Of a DNA stretch of 64,000 nucleotides, positions 34,506 to 46,623 are shown piece by piece. The stretch covers positions 4,488,501-4,552,500 of the forward strand of contig NC_092569.1 of NCBI RefSeq assembly GCF_037975245.1. The letters run 5' to 3'. The notes under the pieces were generated by a model. It was not told the DNA's origin, did no database searches, and saw only the letters and a program-made list of their open reading frames with translations. Within the stretch, counting starts at the first letter, position 1; each line of letters starts with the position of its first letter. A program made the translations under genes and the position numbers. The DNA comes from Apostichopus japonicus (lineage: Eukaryota; Echinodermata; Holothuroidea; Aspidochirotida; Stichopodidae).

Positions 34506-35288
34506 CATGGGCGGCGATCCTGGGGCGGGGGAAGGGGGGATATATCCCCCCATGAAAATGGGTGGAGGGGATGTAATACACCATATCCCCCCCACCAAAT
34601 GCCAGGGATAAGAATATTTTCATGCCTACATTTATGTATCATCGTGAATGTACGGCTCCTTTTTAGCTTCATTTCTCGCCTACCATAAACGCAGTGCGAT
34701 CTTTTCAAATAAACCGTCTTTATCTTTATCACGGTATTGATATAGTTCATATATGCACCCTCATAGTATTCATATAGGCCCTATAGTAGGCCTACACACG
34801 TACATGTTCCCTCGAACAGCTGAGAATCTCATGTTACCAGGGTAATGCTTAATACACGTTTCACCTGGATGCACTAGCAATCGGTACCTAGGAATGTAAC
34901 TATGTGTAATTGTGTATTGCATGTGTATAGGCCTATAATAGCCTGCATAAGGCCATTTTCTTCATCGAATAATATAAAAGAGCTCTCGAACATTCTAACG
35001 TAGCGCCTGAAACAAGATTGACAGGGGCAATTTTCCCAAAATAACACCTGAAATTCAAAAAAAAGTATTTTGGATCCTGATTATGAGATATTTCGGACAT
35101 GATATCCCTACTTTAAAGTTGGGTATATGCCGCTTGGAAACCTTGGGAAGTGCCGTTTCGGGCCATCTAGAGGGTTTGTAAATCCCCAAATTTTCTTGTA
35201 CGCTTCGCGCCAACTCATGGTGGCGCTACGCTTAGATAGTCAACAAGGTCATATACCCCCCACTCGGAAGAACGGATCGCCGCCCATG
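34506..35288. mobile_element. hAT-like element C (783 bp)
   Basis: Ends are CATGGGCGGCGATCC and its exact complement GGATCGCCGCCCATG. Exact 8 bp duplication AATGTATG on both sides. No coding capacity seen. It lies next to element B, and its left duplication overlaps element B's right duplication (TAAATGTATG). Confidence 0.85.
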
Positions 35289-36015
35289 AATGTATGAGCA
35301 TGTGGATTTCCAGTTTAACACAATTTTGCAGTTACAGGCTGGTTGTAAGAAATTTATAAACTACGAGAAATAAAATTTCTTGAGAAAGATGATCCCAAAT
35401 TTGTTTTATAAATATTTTAGAAAATTACACCTGGGAAACATTTTTTTTAGAAGTAAATTAACATCACCATTGTACACTTTTGTCGCACCAAATTGCATCT
35501 GAGGGCATTCAGCAATAGAAAATTTTCCAAAGGGGAGGGGGCCACCCCCTCCACTTAGACCCCTCCCCCATATCACTCTAATGCCACTTTGGCCCCTCCC
35601 AAACAAAGGCCCTGGATCCGCCAGTGTGTGAGAGTGAGTAGGATCTATCTTTTATAAGTTTTGGTTGAGTTATGGGTTTTATTCATATTATGACCTACGA
35701 AAATAGGTCATGAAAAGGGTATTGACCCAGTGAGGTTTATAATATTTTGTGTATACTTGGCTATTGTATACAAACTCCCATTGCGCACTAGTTAATTGAG
35801 GTATTTCCCATAATTCCATTCTCTACCCAGAAAAATAAAATTGTTCACAGGACTTTTTGTTTCATGTCATTTGTTGGTCCCACTGCATATAACTATATTA
35901 ACCAGCATAAGGAAGGCGTAATGTGACAACACAACACAACCACATCAGTTAACTCTCTAAATGTTATTACAATATATGTGATTGGTTTATAACAGACATT
36001 AATTTAACAATTCAG

Positions 36016-36135
36016 GTTCTTTTCTGGAAGACAAAGTTGCTTTTCTTCAAATTTTTGATAGATTGTCGCTGATGAAACAGTTATTGTGGACAGCGAATTA
36101 CAATCTTGTGAAGACGCCGTTATAGTCAGTGAAAG
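36016..36135 (+). pseudogene. Exon-like block SFLEDKVAF (unit 1)
   Basis: Acceptor ACAATTCAG, then SFLEDKVAFLQIFDRLSLMK and QLLWTANYNLVKTPL, a TAG stop, and a donor AAAG|GTAAGA 15 bases later. The counterparts in units 2, 3 and 4 lie 6053, 12118 and 18158 bases further on. A diverged version is at 31835-31952. No family recognised. The stop before the donor means it is either a terminal coding exon or decayed. Confidence 0.4.
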
Positions 36136-37716
36136 GTAAGAAATTATATCAGCTTTTCAGTATAATATTAGCTGTATTACAATTTTCTTTCTCATCTATA
36201 CATGCCCGTTGGTACGGATATGTAAAGCTGTTATTTTCAGGCTGAACTTGTTCATAAATTTCCCCGAGAATGGCCTGTAGGGGCGCTTTCGGCACTATCT
36301 AAGCGGAGCGCCACCAAAGGTTGGCGCGTACAGAATTTTTTTGAGTAAAGATATTCCCTAGATCGCCAGAAATGACCCTTTCCGGGCCTTGCTAATTTGC
36401 AGATAAACGAAGAATAAATATGTGTCATCACCATTTGTGACAAGTCGGAAGTTTATATGGGTGTTGAAAGTACATGCGCTTCATCACAATCCCTGTGGTA
36501 TCTTTGTGAGTGCTCATGTTATCGAAAAAATAGATCGAAAACCCCGTATAGTTCTTGGAAAAAGTTTCGTACAACAGAATTAAGTTCCGATAAATTAAAT
36601 GCCGCCGTACATTAGAGCATTTTGTCAGTAAACTACACCAACAAAATGTGACAAATGTCAATAGGTAGATGAGAGTGCAATAAAAAAGTCAATAATCGAG
36701 AATAAGCAGTCCATTTGAGTCCGTCAGGAGGGGGGGGCATCCACCCCTTACTGTTTGGAGGCTCCCCCACTGTTGGCCGGTAGTTCTCAGCGATAGTGTT
36801 GTCTCTTTTCTTGAAAATTTGGTTTTTTAGCGGTTTTAAGAGTATCAGGGTACATCCCAGAAGTGAAAACCTGATGGAAAATGTAACAGGGTATCGAGCC
36901 AATGACGGGAGTACACAGTACACATGTGAGAAATATGTGTATGATGTCAGCATTTTTTACCTTTAACATCTTCTTTGGCATTCAAGTACCTGGAAACCAC
37001 CTTTCTATAAGGGTATAGTATTGCTCACTAGCTTGTTTGATCAGTTAATGCACACTGGTTACAAGATACTGATTGGCTGTTTATATATATTAGTATTTAT
37101 TTGTATGTTAGGGATCATTATGGATATTTTATAAAAGAGTGACAAAGGCAAAGTTTGCCCGAGCAGTCGAACACACAGATTCAGTAGTAAACATTATGTG
37201 TGTTGTAGTCTTGTAGAGCAATAATTATTGGACGGTCGTTAACATGTGTGTTCAGTACAGTGCGACTACTGTAGACTTCTCGGCCTATGCGCTATATCAC
37301 GTCAGGTTTTTCAGCAACTATAGTCTACTGCCGGTCGGCGGTCGAAGGGTCGTTCATGAGTGGTCATCATGGAGATTCGAGACCATTCAGACCAATGATA
37401 CATTTTTCGCACATGTAATTTTTTATTATGACACCCAAATTCCCAGTGGGGGGCAACTGGGGGCGACAAGCTTTCATGGGGGGCTATCGGCCCCCTCCGT
37501 AGCTACGTCACTGTTCACAGGTCACACCATAACTTCTCCATGCTTGGATTTGAGGTAGTTTAAGACCGATTTAGAAATTCGTAAGTGCAACAGAAATAGT
37601 CCGCAAGGAGAGCTGGCACAGGCTGGGAAGCACTATGCTAACCTAAACATTCACAATATCTTCTTGCTGAAAACTGAATATTCAAATTGTGTAAAATTTG
37701 TGACTATCATTTACAG

Positions 37717-37904
37717 TCCAAGCCACCAGCTATCATGCGGTGGATAGCACCATGGGCCTGAAAAGTTTACCTTTGTCCTCAAAAATGTCTCTTAAAGGAC
37801 CTTACGAAGAGACTCTTTTCTCTGGTGGGGGGAAAGGTGTTTCGGAAGGGCATTTTCGCGGGTTACACCATTACTTCTCCATGCTTGGATTCGAGGGATG
37901 GTAG
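37717..37904 (+). other. Exon-like open block (unit 1)
   Basis: After the acceptor CATTTACAG an open frame reads QATSYHAVDSTMGLKSLPLS, GPYEETLFSGGGKGVSEGHF and LHHYFSMLGFEGW up to TAG at 37902-37904. A short related copy, ACACCATAACTTCTCCATGC with TTGGATTTGAGG, lies 340 bases earlier (37525-37555), directly after a hAT-style terminus CCGTAGCTACGTCACTG. Repeated in units 2-4. No recognised family. Confidence 0.3.
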
Positions 37905-38282
37905 GCTATGTATCTGTACAGCCTGAAAATAAAAATGATGAGAGTTCAGATGTATTACTGTGGGCCCATGATGTCCACAATAACAAGCAGTGATACAATG
38001 TACAGTTATTGTTATATTTGTTGTGAATTTACACCTTCCATGTTTCATGAAACATTCTTTACAGTTTCAGACAATTGATTTGCAAAACTCCAGACCTAAG
38101 TACTAGCCTAGAATTAGTAGTAATGAGTATAAAAAGACACATATGCCTACCTAACATGGCTGCATAATGCAGTTTACATCGCTGAGCCACACTTTCAGTA
38201 TTCAACCAACCTTACTAGTAGTAGTTCTACGCAGCATACTGTACATGTATGATGTACTCTCATTAGCAGCACCGGGGTAGTA

Positions 38283-38530
38283 CAATACATAGCCAACACA
38301 CTGTACATAGGGGTTGTAAAGTCTGATGGTTGTAAGTCACCGTAATACAACGCACAATACGGTTTAGGCAGTTCCCAGAATTTCAACGTCCAAGAATGGA
38401 CTGGATTTTTTTTTAAATTTTCTTTGCTACAAAATTCAATCAGTTTGTATGTTCCTTGCAATCATTCCGAACAGTTTTCTTCTTCGATATGTTGTGGAGC
38501 TTCAATTTTGGCTCATTGAACAGGCTCGGG
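38283..38530 (-). mobile_element. Fragment of the TTAA transposon (unit 1)
   Basis: This stretch matches 7497-7740 of the TTAA element: both share ACAACGCACAATACGGTTTA, TGTATGTTCCTTGCAAT and GATATGTTGTGGAGCTTCAA. On the minus strand it retains KIEAPQHIEEE and LQGTYK from the element's ORF, with stops. Counterparts lie at about 44336-44583, 50401-50648 and 56441-56688, and part of it again at 59170-59215. Confidence 0.75.
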
Positions 38531-38887
38531 TGGGTTACCAGTGTTTATCAGAAATTATAGCGCCGAAGACGTTAACATGATTGCCGTCTGTAACAAGCAT
38601 TAGCATGATGAGTTTCCTTTTGGTGCCGAATTTTGCTGTTTAGCAGTAGCGTATCCAGTACACAGGCTGGAAAATTACATGGGGCATATCAGGGAAGGGA
38701 ATAAGAAACGCACTTTCCACTAAAGATACAAGGTATTTCTTCCGCACATATCCTTCACAGAGACAAGATGCTCTCCTTTAGACATTTGCTTTCGGTGATG
38801 TGATTAATTTGGTGCATCAGTGATGTTAGTCTTGTTATCAATATTAATAGCTTTTTATTAATTAAATTCCTTTGTTTTATGCACCAG

Positions 38888-39005
38888 CTTTCCTGTACGA
38901 CGAAGACATTGCCGAGCTCCCGTCAGTCGAACCAATCAGACCGCAAGAACTGGTCAAGTGGGTGAGGCCTGGTGACATAGCTTATCATCACATTGATTTG
39001 ATCAG
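38888..39005 (+). CDS. Conserved 118 bp exon, unit 1
   Basis: A pyrimidine-rich acceptor TTTTATGCACCAG and a strong donor CAG|GTACGT bound an open frame FLYDEDIAELPSVEPIRPQE, then LVKWVRPGDIAYHHIDLI. It needs one nucleotide from an upstream exon and leaves two, so splicing copies of this exon to each other would shift the frame. Composition and borders look like a real coding exon, identical in all four units. I recognise no family, and partner exons were not identified. Whether it is transcribed is unknown. Confidence 0.5.
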
Positions 39006-39886
39006 GTACGTTAGTACTTGAAACCCATATTGTCATACCGCATGTTGAGTCCTTGTTGAGACAAGGAGACTTGGTGTCATCGTGTATTGTGTTTTGCAAC
39101 TTTGGTTGTATGGTTTATGGCACTTGTAGTAATTGGCTGGTGTATGTGAGGCTTGAAATGTCACTTGTAGATATCATTTCATTAGTTAGTCAAGAAAATT
39201 TAAGGAAAACCTCTGTTAAGTTGTAAATAATATATATTTAGTTGATGGATTTCACTTGTAGGAAGTTCCATTTCAAACTTATCAGTGAAGTATTCTTACT
39301 TAGCCATTTGCAGTTTACCATTGATTCAGGGAAGAAATTGACAAAATTTGTGCAAAACTTACATCAAAACTCTCATGCAGATTATTCTAGATCTGGGTCA
39401 TTTGTATTATTTTTCACCGTCTGTAGTTTGAGGACAAACTACGGGTGCAGGGGAGAATGTGGAGAAATGGGATCTATTTTAACTTGTTGCTAGGCAACTA
39501 AGCAGGAGGTCAGGCTCCACGATTTGTTTACTGTTTGCGTTATCGGGTCACTTGCGGAAAGATAACAAGCATTTTCAGGTTTTATCTCCAAAAGCAGTTT
39601 GACTGGCTCTCTTTCCGTTTGCACAGTGAACAGATAACACACTCTACATCTCTAGATTTCTGTTGTAACTTTCCTGCAAATTTTACTTTATTCCTCTGTG
39701 ATTTCAAGACCACAGCTATGTGAGAGCACTGGCGGATCCAAGGGGGGGCCAAGGGGGGCCATGGCCCCCCCCCAAAGGTGAGCCAAAAAGTGTTTCCAAA
39801 CATCCGCTAAATCTTAAAAAATCGAGAGGAATATCAGTGGTAGACTAGTCTAAACCTTTTCGTTTTCTGGTTTAAAATTAAATGTA

Positions 39887-40548
39887 CAGCTCCCAACTGA
39901 CCCGCAATTCGCGGGAATTAGACCCGCATTCTAACACCCAAACCCACTGACCCGCACAAGCGTCCGAAAAAAACGCAAGTATACATATCAAGTATACATA
40001 CAAGTATACATACATACATACATACATACATACATACATACATACATACATACATACATACATACATACATACATACATACATACATACAAGTATACATA
40101 CAAGTATACATACATCAAGTATACATGTCAAGTATACATGTCAAGTATACATAAAAAAATTTGCATCAATTTTTGACTTAGCAACCATCATTTCTTTAGC
40201 ATTTATCATAATAGAGTATAAAACCTCCTTTACAGCATCATTTGAACCTGAAATTAGCCTATATTTCTTTTCATTGGGGCGAGCAGCGAACATTTTCATG
40301 CCACGGGAAGGAATGAATTATCACCTACTATTCAATTTATTGATGTTACACACAAAAAAATGCATATTTCTCAGAAAATTTTGGGTGACAAAAGCCTTTC
40401 TAAGTGCCACCATTTTACATGTAGGCATCACCAGGATTCCAAAAAAAATCAAAAGGGGAGGGGGACACCCCCTCCCCTTATACCCTTCCCCAGGACGGCG
40501 ATTCGTGGCATGGACCAGCATTTGCCTTCTCAAGAGTTGGGAGCTATG
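39887..40548. mobile_element. hAT-like element B (662 bp) nested in A
   Basis: Ends are CAGCTCCCAACTG and the complement of CATAGCTCCCAACTC. Exact 8 bp duplication TAAATGTA lies at 39879-39886 and 40549-40556. It contains the expanded ACAT microsatellite at 39977-40153. Confidence 0.85.
39977..40153 (+). repeat. ACAT/AAGTATACAT microsatellite, unit 1-2
   Basis: A long uninterrupted ACAT run is flanked by AAGTATACAT(ATC) repeats. Met-Tyr-Val-Cys frames over it are artefacts. Confidence 0.95.
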
Positions 40549-40558
40549 TAAATGTATG

Positions 40559-41341
40559 CATGGGCGGCGATCCTGGGGAGGGGGAAGGGGGGATATATCC
40601 CCCCATGAAAATGGGTGGAGGGGATGTAATACACCATATCCCCCCCACCAAATGCCAGGGATAAGAATATTTTCATGCCTACATTTATGTATCATCGTGA
40701 ATGTACGGCTCCTTTTTAGCTTCATTTCTCGCCTACCATAAACGCAGTGCGATCTTTTCAAATAAACCGTCTTTATCTTTATCACGGTATTGATATAGTT
40801 CATATATGCACCCTCATAGTATTCATATAGGCCCTATAGTAGGCCTACACACGTACATGTTCCCTCGAACAGCTGAGAATCTCATGTTACCAGGGTAATG
40901 CTTAATACACGTTTCACCTGGATGCACTAGCAATCGGTACCTAGGAATGTAACTATGTGTAATTGTGTATTGCATGTGTATAGGCCTATAATAGCCTGCA
41001 TAAGGCCATTTTCTTCATCGAATAATATAAAAGAGCTCTCGAACATTCTAACGTAGCGCCTGAAACAAGATTGACAGGGGCAATTTTCCCAAAATAACAC
41101 CTGAAATTCAAAAAAAAGTATTTTGGATCCTGATTATGAGATATTTCGGACATGATATCCCTACTTTAAAGTTGGGTATATGCCGCTTGGAAACCTTGGG
41201 AAGTGCCGTTTCGGGCCATCTAGAGGGTTTGTAAATCCCCAAATTTTCTTGTACGCTTCGCGCCAACTCATGGTGGCGCTACGCTTAGATAGTAAACAAG
41301 GTCATATACCCCCCACTCGGAAGAACGGATCGCCGCCCATG
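40559..41341. mobile_element. hAT-like element C, unit 2
   Basis: 783 bp with the same ends. Duplication AATGTATG at 40551-40558 and 41342-41349. Confidence 0.85.
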
Positions 41342-44300
41342 AATGTATGAGCATGTGGATTTCCAGTTTAACACAATTTTGCAGTTACAGGCTGGTTGTA
41401 AGAAATTTATAAACTACGAGAAATAAAATTTCTTGAGAAAGATGATCCCAAATTTGTTTTATAAATATTTTAGAAAATTACACCTGGGAAACATTTTTTT
41501 TAGAAGTAAATTAACATCACCATTGTACACTTTTGTCGCACCAAATTGCATCTGAGGGCATTCAGCAATAGAAAATTTTCCAAAGGGGAGGGGGCCACCC
41601 CCTCCACTTAGACCCCTCCCCCATATCACTCTAATGCCACTTTGGCCCCTCCCAAACAAAGGCCCTGGATCCGCCAGTGTGTGAGAGTGAGTAGGATCTA
41701 TCTTTTATAAGTTTTGTTGAGTTATGGGTTTTATTCATATTATGACCTACGAAAATAGGTCATGAAAAGGGTATTGACCCAGTGAGGTTTATAATATTTT
41801 GTGTATACTTGGCTATTGTATACAAACTCCCATTGCGCACTAGTTAATTGAGGTATTTCCCATAATTCCATTCTCTACCCAGAAAAATAAAATTGTTCAC
41901 AGGACTTTTTGTTTCATGTCATTTGTTGGTCCCACTGCATATAACTATATTAACCAGCATAAGGAAGGCGTAATGTGACAACACAACACAACCACATCAG
42001 TTAACTCTCTAAATGTTATTACAATATATGTGATTGGTTTATAACAGACATTAATTTAACAATTCAGGTTCTTTTCTGGAAGACAAAGTTGCTTTTCTTC
42101 AAATTTTTGATAGATTGTCGCTGATGAAACAGTTATTGTGGACAGCGAATTACAATCTTGTGAAGACGCCGTTATAGTCAGTGAAAGGTAAGAAATTATA
42201 TCAGCTTTTCAGTATAATATTAGCTGTATTACAATTTTCTTTCTCATCTATACATGCCCGTTGGTACGGATATGTAAAGCTGTTATTTTCAGGCTGAACT
42301 TGTTCATAAATTTCCCCGAGAATGGCCTGTAGGGGCGCTTTCGGCACTATCTAAGCGGAGCGCCACCAAAGGTTGGCGCGTACAGAATTTTTTTGAGTAA
42401 AGATATTCCCTAGATCGCCAGAAATGACCCTTTCCGGGCCTTGCTAATTTGCAGATAAACGAAGAATAAATATGTGTCATCACCATTTGTGACAAGTCGG
42501 AAGTTTATATGGGTGTTGAAAGTACATGCGCTTCATCACAATCCCTGTGGTATCTTTGTGAGTGCTCATGTTATCGAAAAAATAGATCGAAAACCCCGTA
42601 TAGTTCTTGGAAAAAGTTTCGTACAACAGAATTAAGTTCCGATAAATTAAATGCCGCCGTACATTAGAGCATTTTGTCAGTAAACTACACCAACAAAATG
42701 TGACAAATGTCAATAGGTAGATGAGAGTGCAATAAAAAAGTCAATAATCGAGAATAAGCAGTCCATTTGAGTCCGTCAGGAGGGGGGGGCATCCACCCCT
42801 TACTGTTTGGAGGCTCCCCCACTGTTGGCCGGTAGTTCTCAGCGATAGTGTTGTCTCTTTTCTTGAAAATTTGGTTTTTTAGCGGTTTTAAGAGTATCAG
42901 GGTACATCCCAGAAGTGAAAACCTGATGGAAAATGTAACAGGGTATCGAGCCAATGACGGGAGTACACAGTACACATGTGAGAAATATGTGTATGATGTC
43001 AGCATTTTTTTACCTTTAACATCTTCTTTGGCATTCAAGTACCTGGAAACCACCTTTCTATAAGGGTATAGTATTGCTCACTAGCTTGTTTGATCAGTTA
43101 ATGCACACTGGTTACAAGATACTGATTGGCTGTTTATATATATTAGTATTTATTTGTATGTTAGGGATCATTATGGATATTTTATAAAAGAGTGACAAAG
43201 GCAAAGTTTGCCCGAGCAGTCGAACACACAGATTCAGTAGTAAACATTATGTGTGTTGTAGTCTTGTAGAGCAATAATTATTGGACGGTCGTTAACATGT
43301 GTGTTCAGTACAGTGCGACTACTGTAGACTTCTCGGCCTATGCGCTATATCACGTCAGGTTTTTCAGCAACTATAGTCTACTGCCGGTCGGCGGTCGAAG
43401 GGTCGTTCATGAGTGGTCATCATGGAGATTCGAGACCATTCAGACCAATGATACATTTTTCGCACATGTAATTTTTTATTATGACACCCAAATTCCCAGT
43501 GGGGGGCAACTGGGGGCGACAAGCTTTCATGGGGGGCTATCGGCCCCCTCCGTAGCTACGTCACTGTTCACAGGTCACACCATAACTTCTCCATGCTTGG
43601 ATTTGAGGTAGTTTAAGACCGATTTAGAAATTCGTAAGTGCAACAGAAATAGTCCGCAAGGAGAGCTGGCACAGGCTGGGAAGCACTATGCTAACCTAAA
43701 CATTCACAATATCTTCTTGCTGAAAACTGAATATTCAAATTGTGTAAAATTTGTGACTATCATTTACAGTCCAAGCCACCAGCTATCATGCGGTGGATAG
43801 CACCATGGGCCTGAAAAGTTTACCTTTGTCCTCAAAAATGTCTCTTAAAGGACCTTACGAAGAGACTCTTTTCTCTGGTGGGGGGAAAGGTGTTTCGGAA
43901 GGGCATTTTCGCGGGTTACACCATTACTTCTCCATGCTTGGATTCGAGGGATGGTAGGCTATGTATCTGTACAGCCTGAAAATAAAAATGATGAGAGTTC
44001 AGATGTATTACTGTGGGCCCATGATGTCCACAATAACAAGCAGTGATACAATGTACAGTTATTGTTATATTTGTTGTGAATTTACACCTTCCATGTTTCA
44101 TGAAACATTCTTTACAGTTTCAGACAATTGATTTGCAAAACTCCAGACCTAAGTACTAGCCTAGAATTAGTAGTAATGAGTATAAAAAGACACATATGCC
44201 TACCTAACATGGCTGCATAATGCAGTTTACATCGCTGAGCCACACTTTCAGTATTCAACCAACCTTACTAGTAGTAGTTCTATGCAGCATACTGTACATG

Positions 44301-44940
44301 TATGATGTACTCTCATTAGCAGCACCGGGGTAGTACAATACATAGCCAACACACTGTACATAGGGGTTGTAAAGTCTGATGGTTGTAAGTCACCGTAATA
44401 CAACGCACAATACGGTTTAGGCAGTTCCCAGAATTTCAACGTCCAAGAATGGACTGGATTTTTTTTTAAATTTTCTTTGCTACAAAATTCAATCAGTTTG
44501 TATGTTCCTTGCAATCATTCCGAACAGTTTTCTTCTTCGATATGTTGTGGAGCTTCAATTTTGGCTCATTGAACAGGCTCGGGTGGGTTACCAGTGTTTA
44601 TCAGAAATTATAGCGCCGAAGACGTTAACATGATTGCCGTCTGTAACAAGCATTAGCATGATGAGTTTCCTTTTGGTGCCGAATTTTGCTGTTTAGCAGT
44701 AGCGTATCCAGTACACAGGCTGGAAAATTACATGGGGCATATCAGGGAAGGGAATAAGAAACGCACTTTCCACTAAAGATACAAGGTATTTCTTCCGCAC
44801 ATATCCTTCACAGAGACAAGATGCTCTCCTTTAGACATTTGCTTTCGGTGATGTGATTAATTTGGTGCATCAGTGATGTTAGTCTTGTTATCAATATTAA
44901 TAGCTTTTTATTAATTAAATTCCTTTGTTTTATGCACCAG

Positions 44941-45058
44941 CTTTCCTGTACGACGAAGACATTGCCGAGCTCCCGTCAGTCGAACCAATCAGACCGCAAG
45001 AACTGGTCAAGTGGGTGAGGCCTGGTGACATAGCTTATCATCACATTGATTTGATCAG
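44941..45058 (+). CDS. Conserved 118 bp exon, unit 2
   Basis: Identical to the block at 38888-39005, with the same splice sites. Confidence 0.5.
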
Positions 45059-45939
45059 GTACGTTAGTACTTGAAACCCATATTGTCATACCGCATGTTG
45101 AGTCCTTGTTGAGACAAGGAGACTTGGTGTCATCGTGTATTGTGTTTTGCAACTTTGGTTGTATGGTTTATGGCACTTGTAGTAATTGGCTGGTGTATGT
45201 GAGGCTTGAAATGTCACTTGTAGATATCATTTCATTAGTTAGTCAAGAAAATTTAAGGAAAACCTCTGTTAAGTTGTAAATAATATATATTTAGTTGATG
45301 GATTTCACTTGTAGGAAGTTCCATTTCAAACTTATCAGTGAAGTATTCTTACTTAGCCATTTGCAGTTTACCATTGATTCAGGGAAGAAATTGACAAAAT
45401 TTGTGCAAAACTTACATCAAAACTCTCATGCAGATTATTCTAGATCTGGGTCATTTGTATTATTTTTCACCGTCTGTAGTTTGAGGACAAACTACGGGTG
45501 CAGGGGAGAATGTGGAGAAATGGGATCTATTTTAACTTGTTGCTAGGCAACTAAGCAGGAGGTCAGGCTCCACGATTTGTTTACTGTTTGCGTTATCGGG
45601 TCACTTGCGGAAAGATAACAAGCATTTTCAGGTTTTATCTCCAAAAGCAGTTTGACTGGCTCTCTTTCCGTTTGCACAGTGAACAGATAACACACTCTAC
45701 ATCTCTAGATTTCTGTTGTAACTTTCCTGCAAATTTTACTTTATTCCTCTGTGATTTCAAGACCACAGCTATGTGAGAGCACTGGCGGATCCAAGGGGGG
45801 GCCAAGGGGGGCCATGGCCCCCCCCCAAAGGTGAGCCAAAAAGTGTTTCCAAACATCCGCTAAATCTTAAAAAATCGAGAGGAATATCAGTGGTAGACTA
45901 GTCTAAACCTTTTCGTTTTCTGGTTTAAAATTAAATGTA

Positions 45940-46613
45940 CAGCTCCCAACTGACCCGCAATTCGCGGGAATTAGACCCGCATTCTAACACCCAAACCCAC
46001 TGACCCGCACAAGCGTCCGAAAAAAACGCAAGTATACATATCAAGTATACATACAAGTATACATACATACATACATACATACATACATACATACATACAT
46101 ACATACATACATACATACATACATACATACATACATACATACATACATACATACAAGTATACATACAAGTATACATACATCAAGTATACATGTCAAGTAT
46201 ACATGTCAAGTATACATAAAAAAATTTGCATCAATTTTTGACTTAGCAACCATCATTTCTTTAGCATTTATCATAATAGAGTATAAAACCTCCTTTACAG
46301 CATCATTTGAACCTGAAATTAGCCTATATTTCTTTTCATTGGGGCGAGCAGCGAACATTTTCATGCCACGGGAAGGAATGAATTATCACCTACTATTCAA
46401 TTTATTGATGTTACACACAAAAAAATGCATATTTCTCAGAAAATTTTGGGTGACAAAAGCCTTTCTAAGTGCCACCATTTTACATGTAGGCATCACCAGG
46501 ATTCCAAAAAAAATCAAAAGGGGAGGGGGACACCCCCTCCCCTTATACCCTTCCCCAGGACGGCGATTCGTGGCATGGACCAGCATTTGCCTTCTCAAGA
46601 GTTGGGAGCTATG
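45940..46613. mobile_element. hAT-like element B (674 bp)
   Basis: Second array copy, same ends and TAAATGTA duplications. It has the longest ACAT tract of the window. Confidence 0.85.
46030..46218 (+). repeat. ACAT microsatellite, unit 2-3
   Basis: Same compound repeat, longer. Confidence 0.95.
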
Positions 46614-46623
46614 TAAATGTATG

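Larger units (their letters stand above)
34411..40463 (+). repeat. Array unit 1 (6053 bp)
   Basis: Variant state type 1: GGGGCGGGG at 34526, GATAGTCAAC at 35234, GTTTTGGTTGAG at 35659, six T at 36951, TTCTACGCAG at 38225. The left part of hAT-like A is missing here, because the array border cuts through it. Confidence 0.9.
39727..41679. mobile_element. hAT-like element A (1953 bp), spans units 1/2
   Basis: The termini are CACTGGCGGATCCAAGG and the complement of CACTGGCGGATCCAGGG. Exact 8 bp duplications TGTGAGAG lie at 39719-39726 and 41680-41687. An 8 bp duplication with CA..TG ends is the hAT pattern. Elements B and C are nested inside. No transposase frame is present, so it is non-autonomous. 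Confidence 0.85.
40464..46528 (+). repeat. Array unit 2 (6065 bp)
   Basis: Variant state type 2 at all five marker positions: GGGGAGGGG, GATAGTAAAC, GTTTTGTTGAG, seven T, TTCTATGCAG. Confidence 0.9.

Noticed and set aside
37244-37558. 104-codon frame MCVQYSATTVDFSAYALYHV in each unit
   Set aside because: It runs through a hAT-style terminus (CCGTAGCTACGTCACTG) and has no domain or splice support. Identity across units only reflects the array.
39878-40118. Open frames of alternating Met-Tyr-Val-Cys
   Set aside because: They are translations of the ACAT microsatellite on the minus strand.
40274-40803. 155- and 160-codon open frames on opposite strands, repeated in each unit
   Set aside because: They lie across hAT-like elements B and C, have G/C-run-derived Gly/Pro stretches, the plus-strand frame has no ATG at its start, and neither has a recognisable domain.
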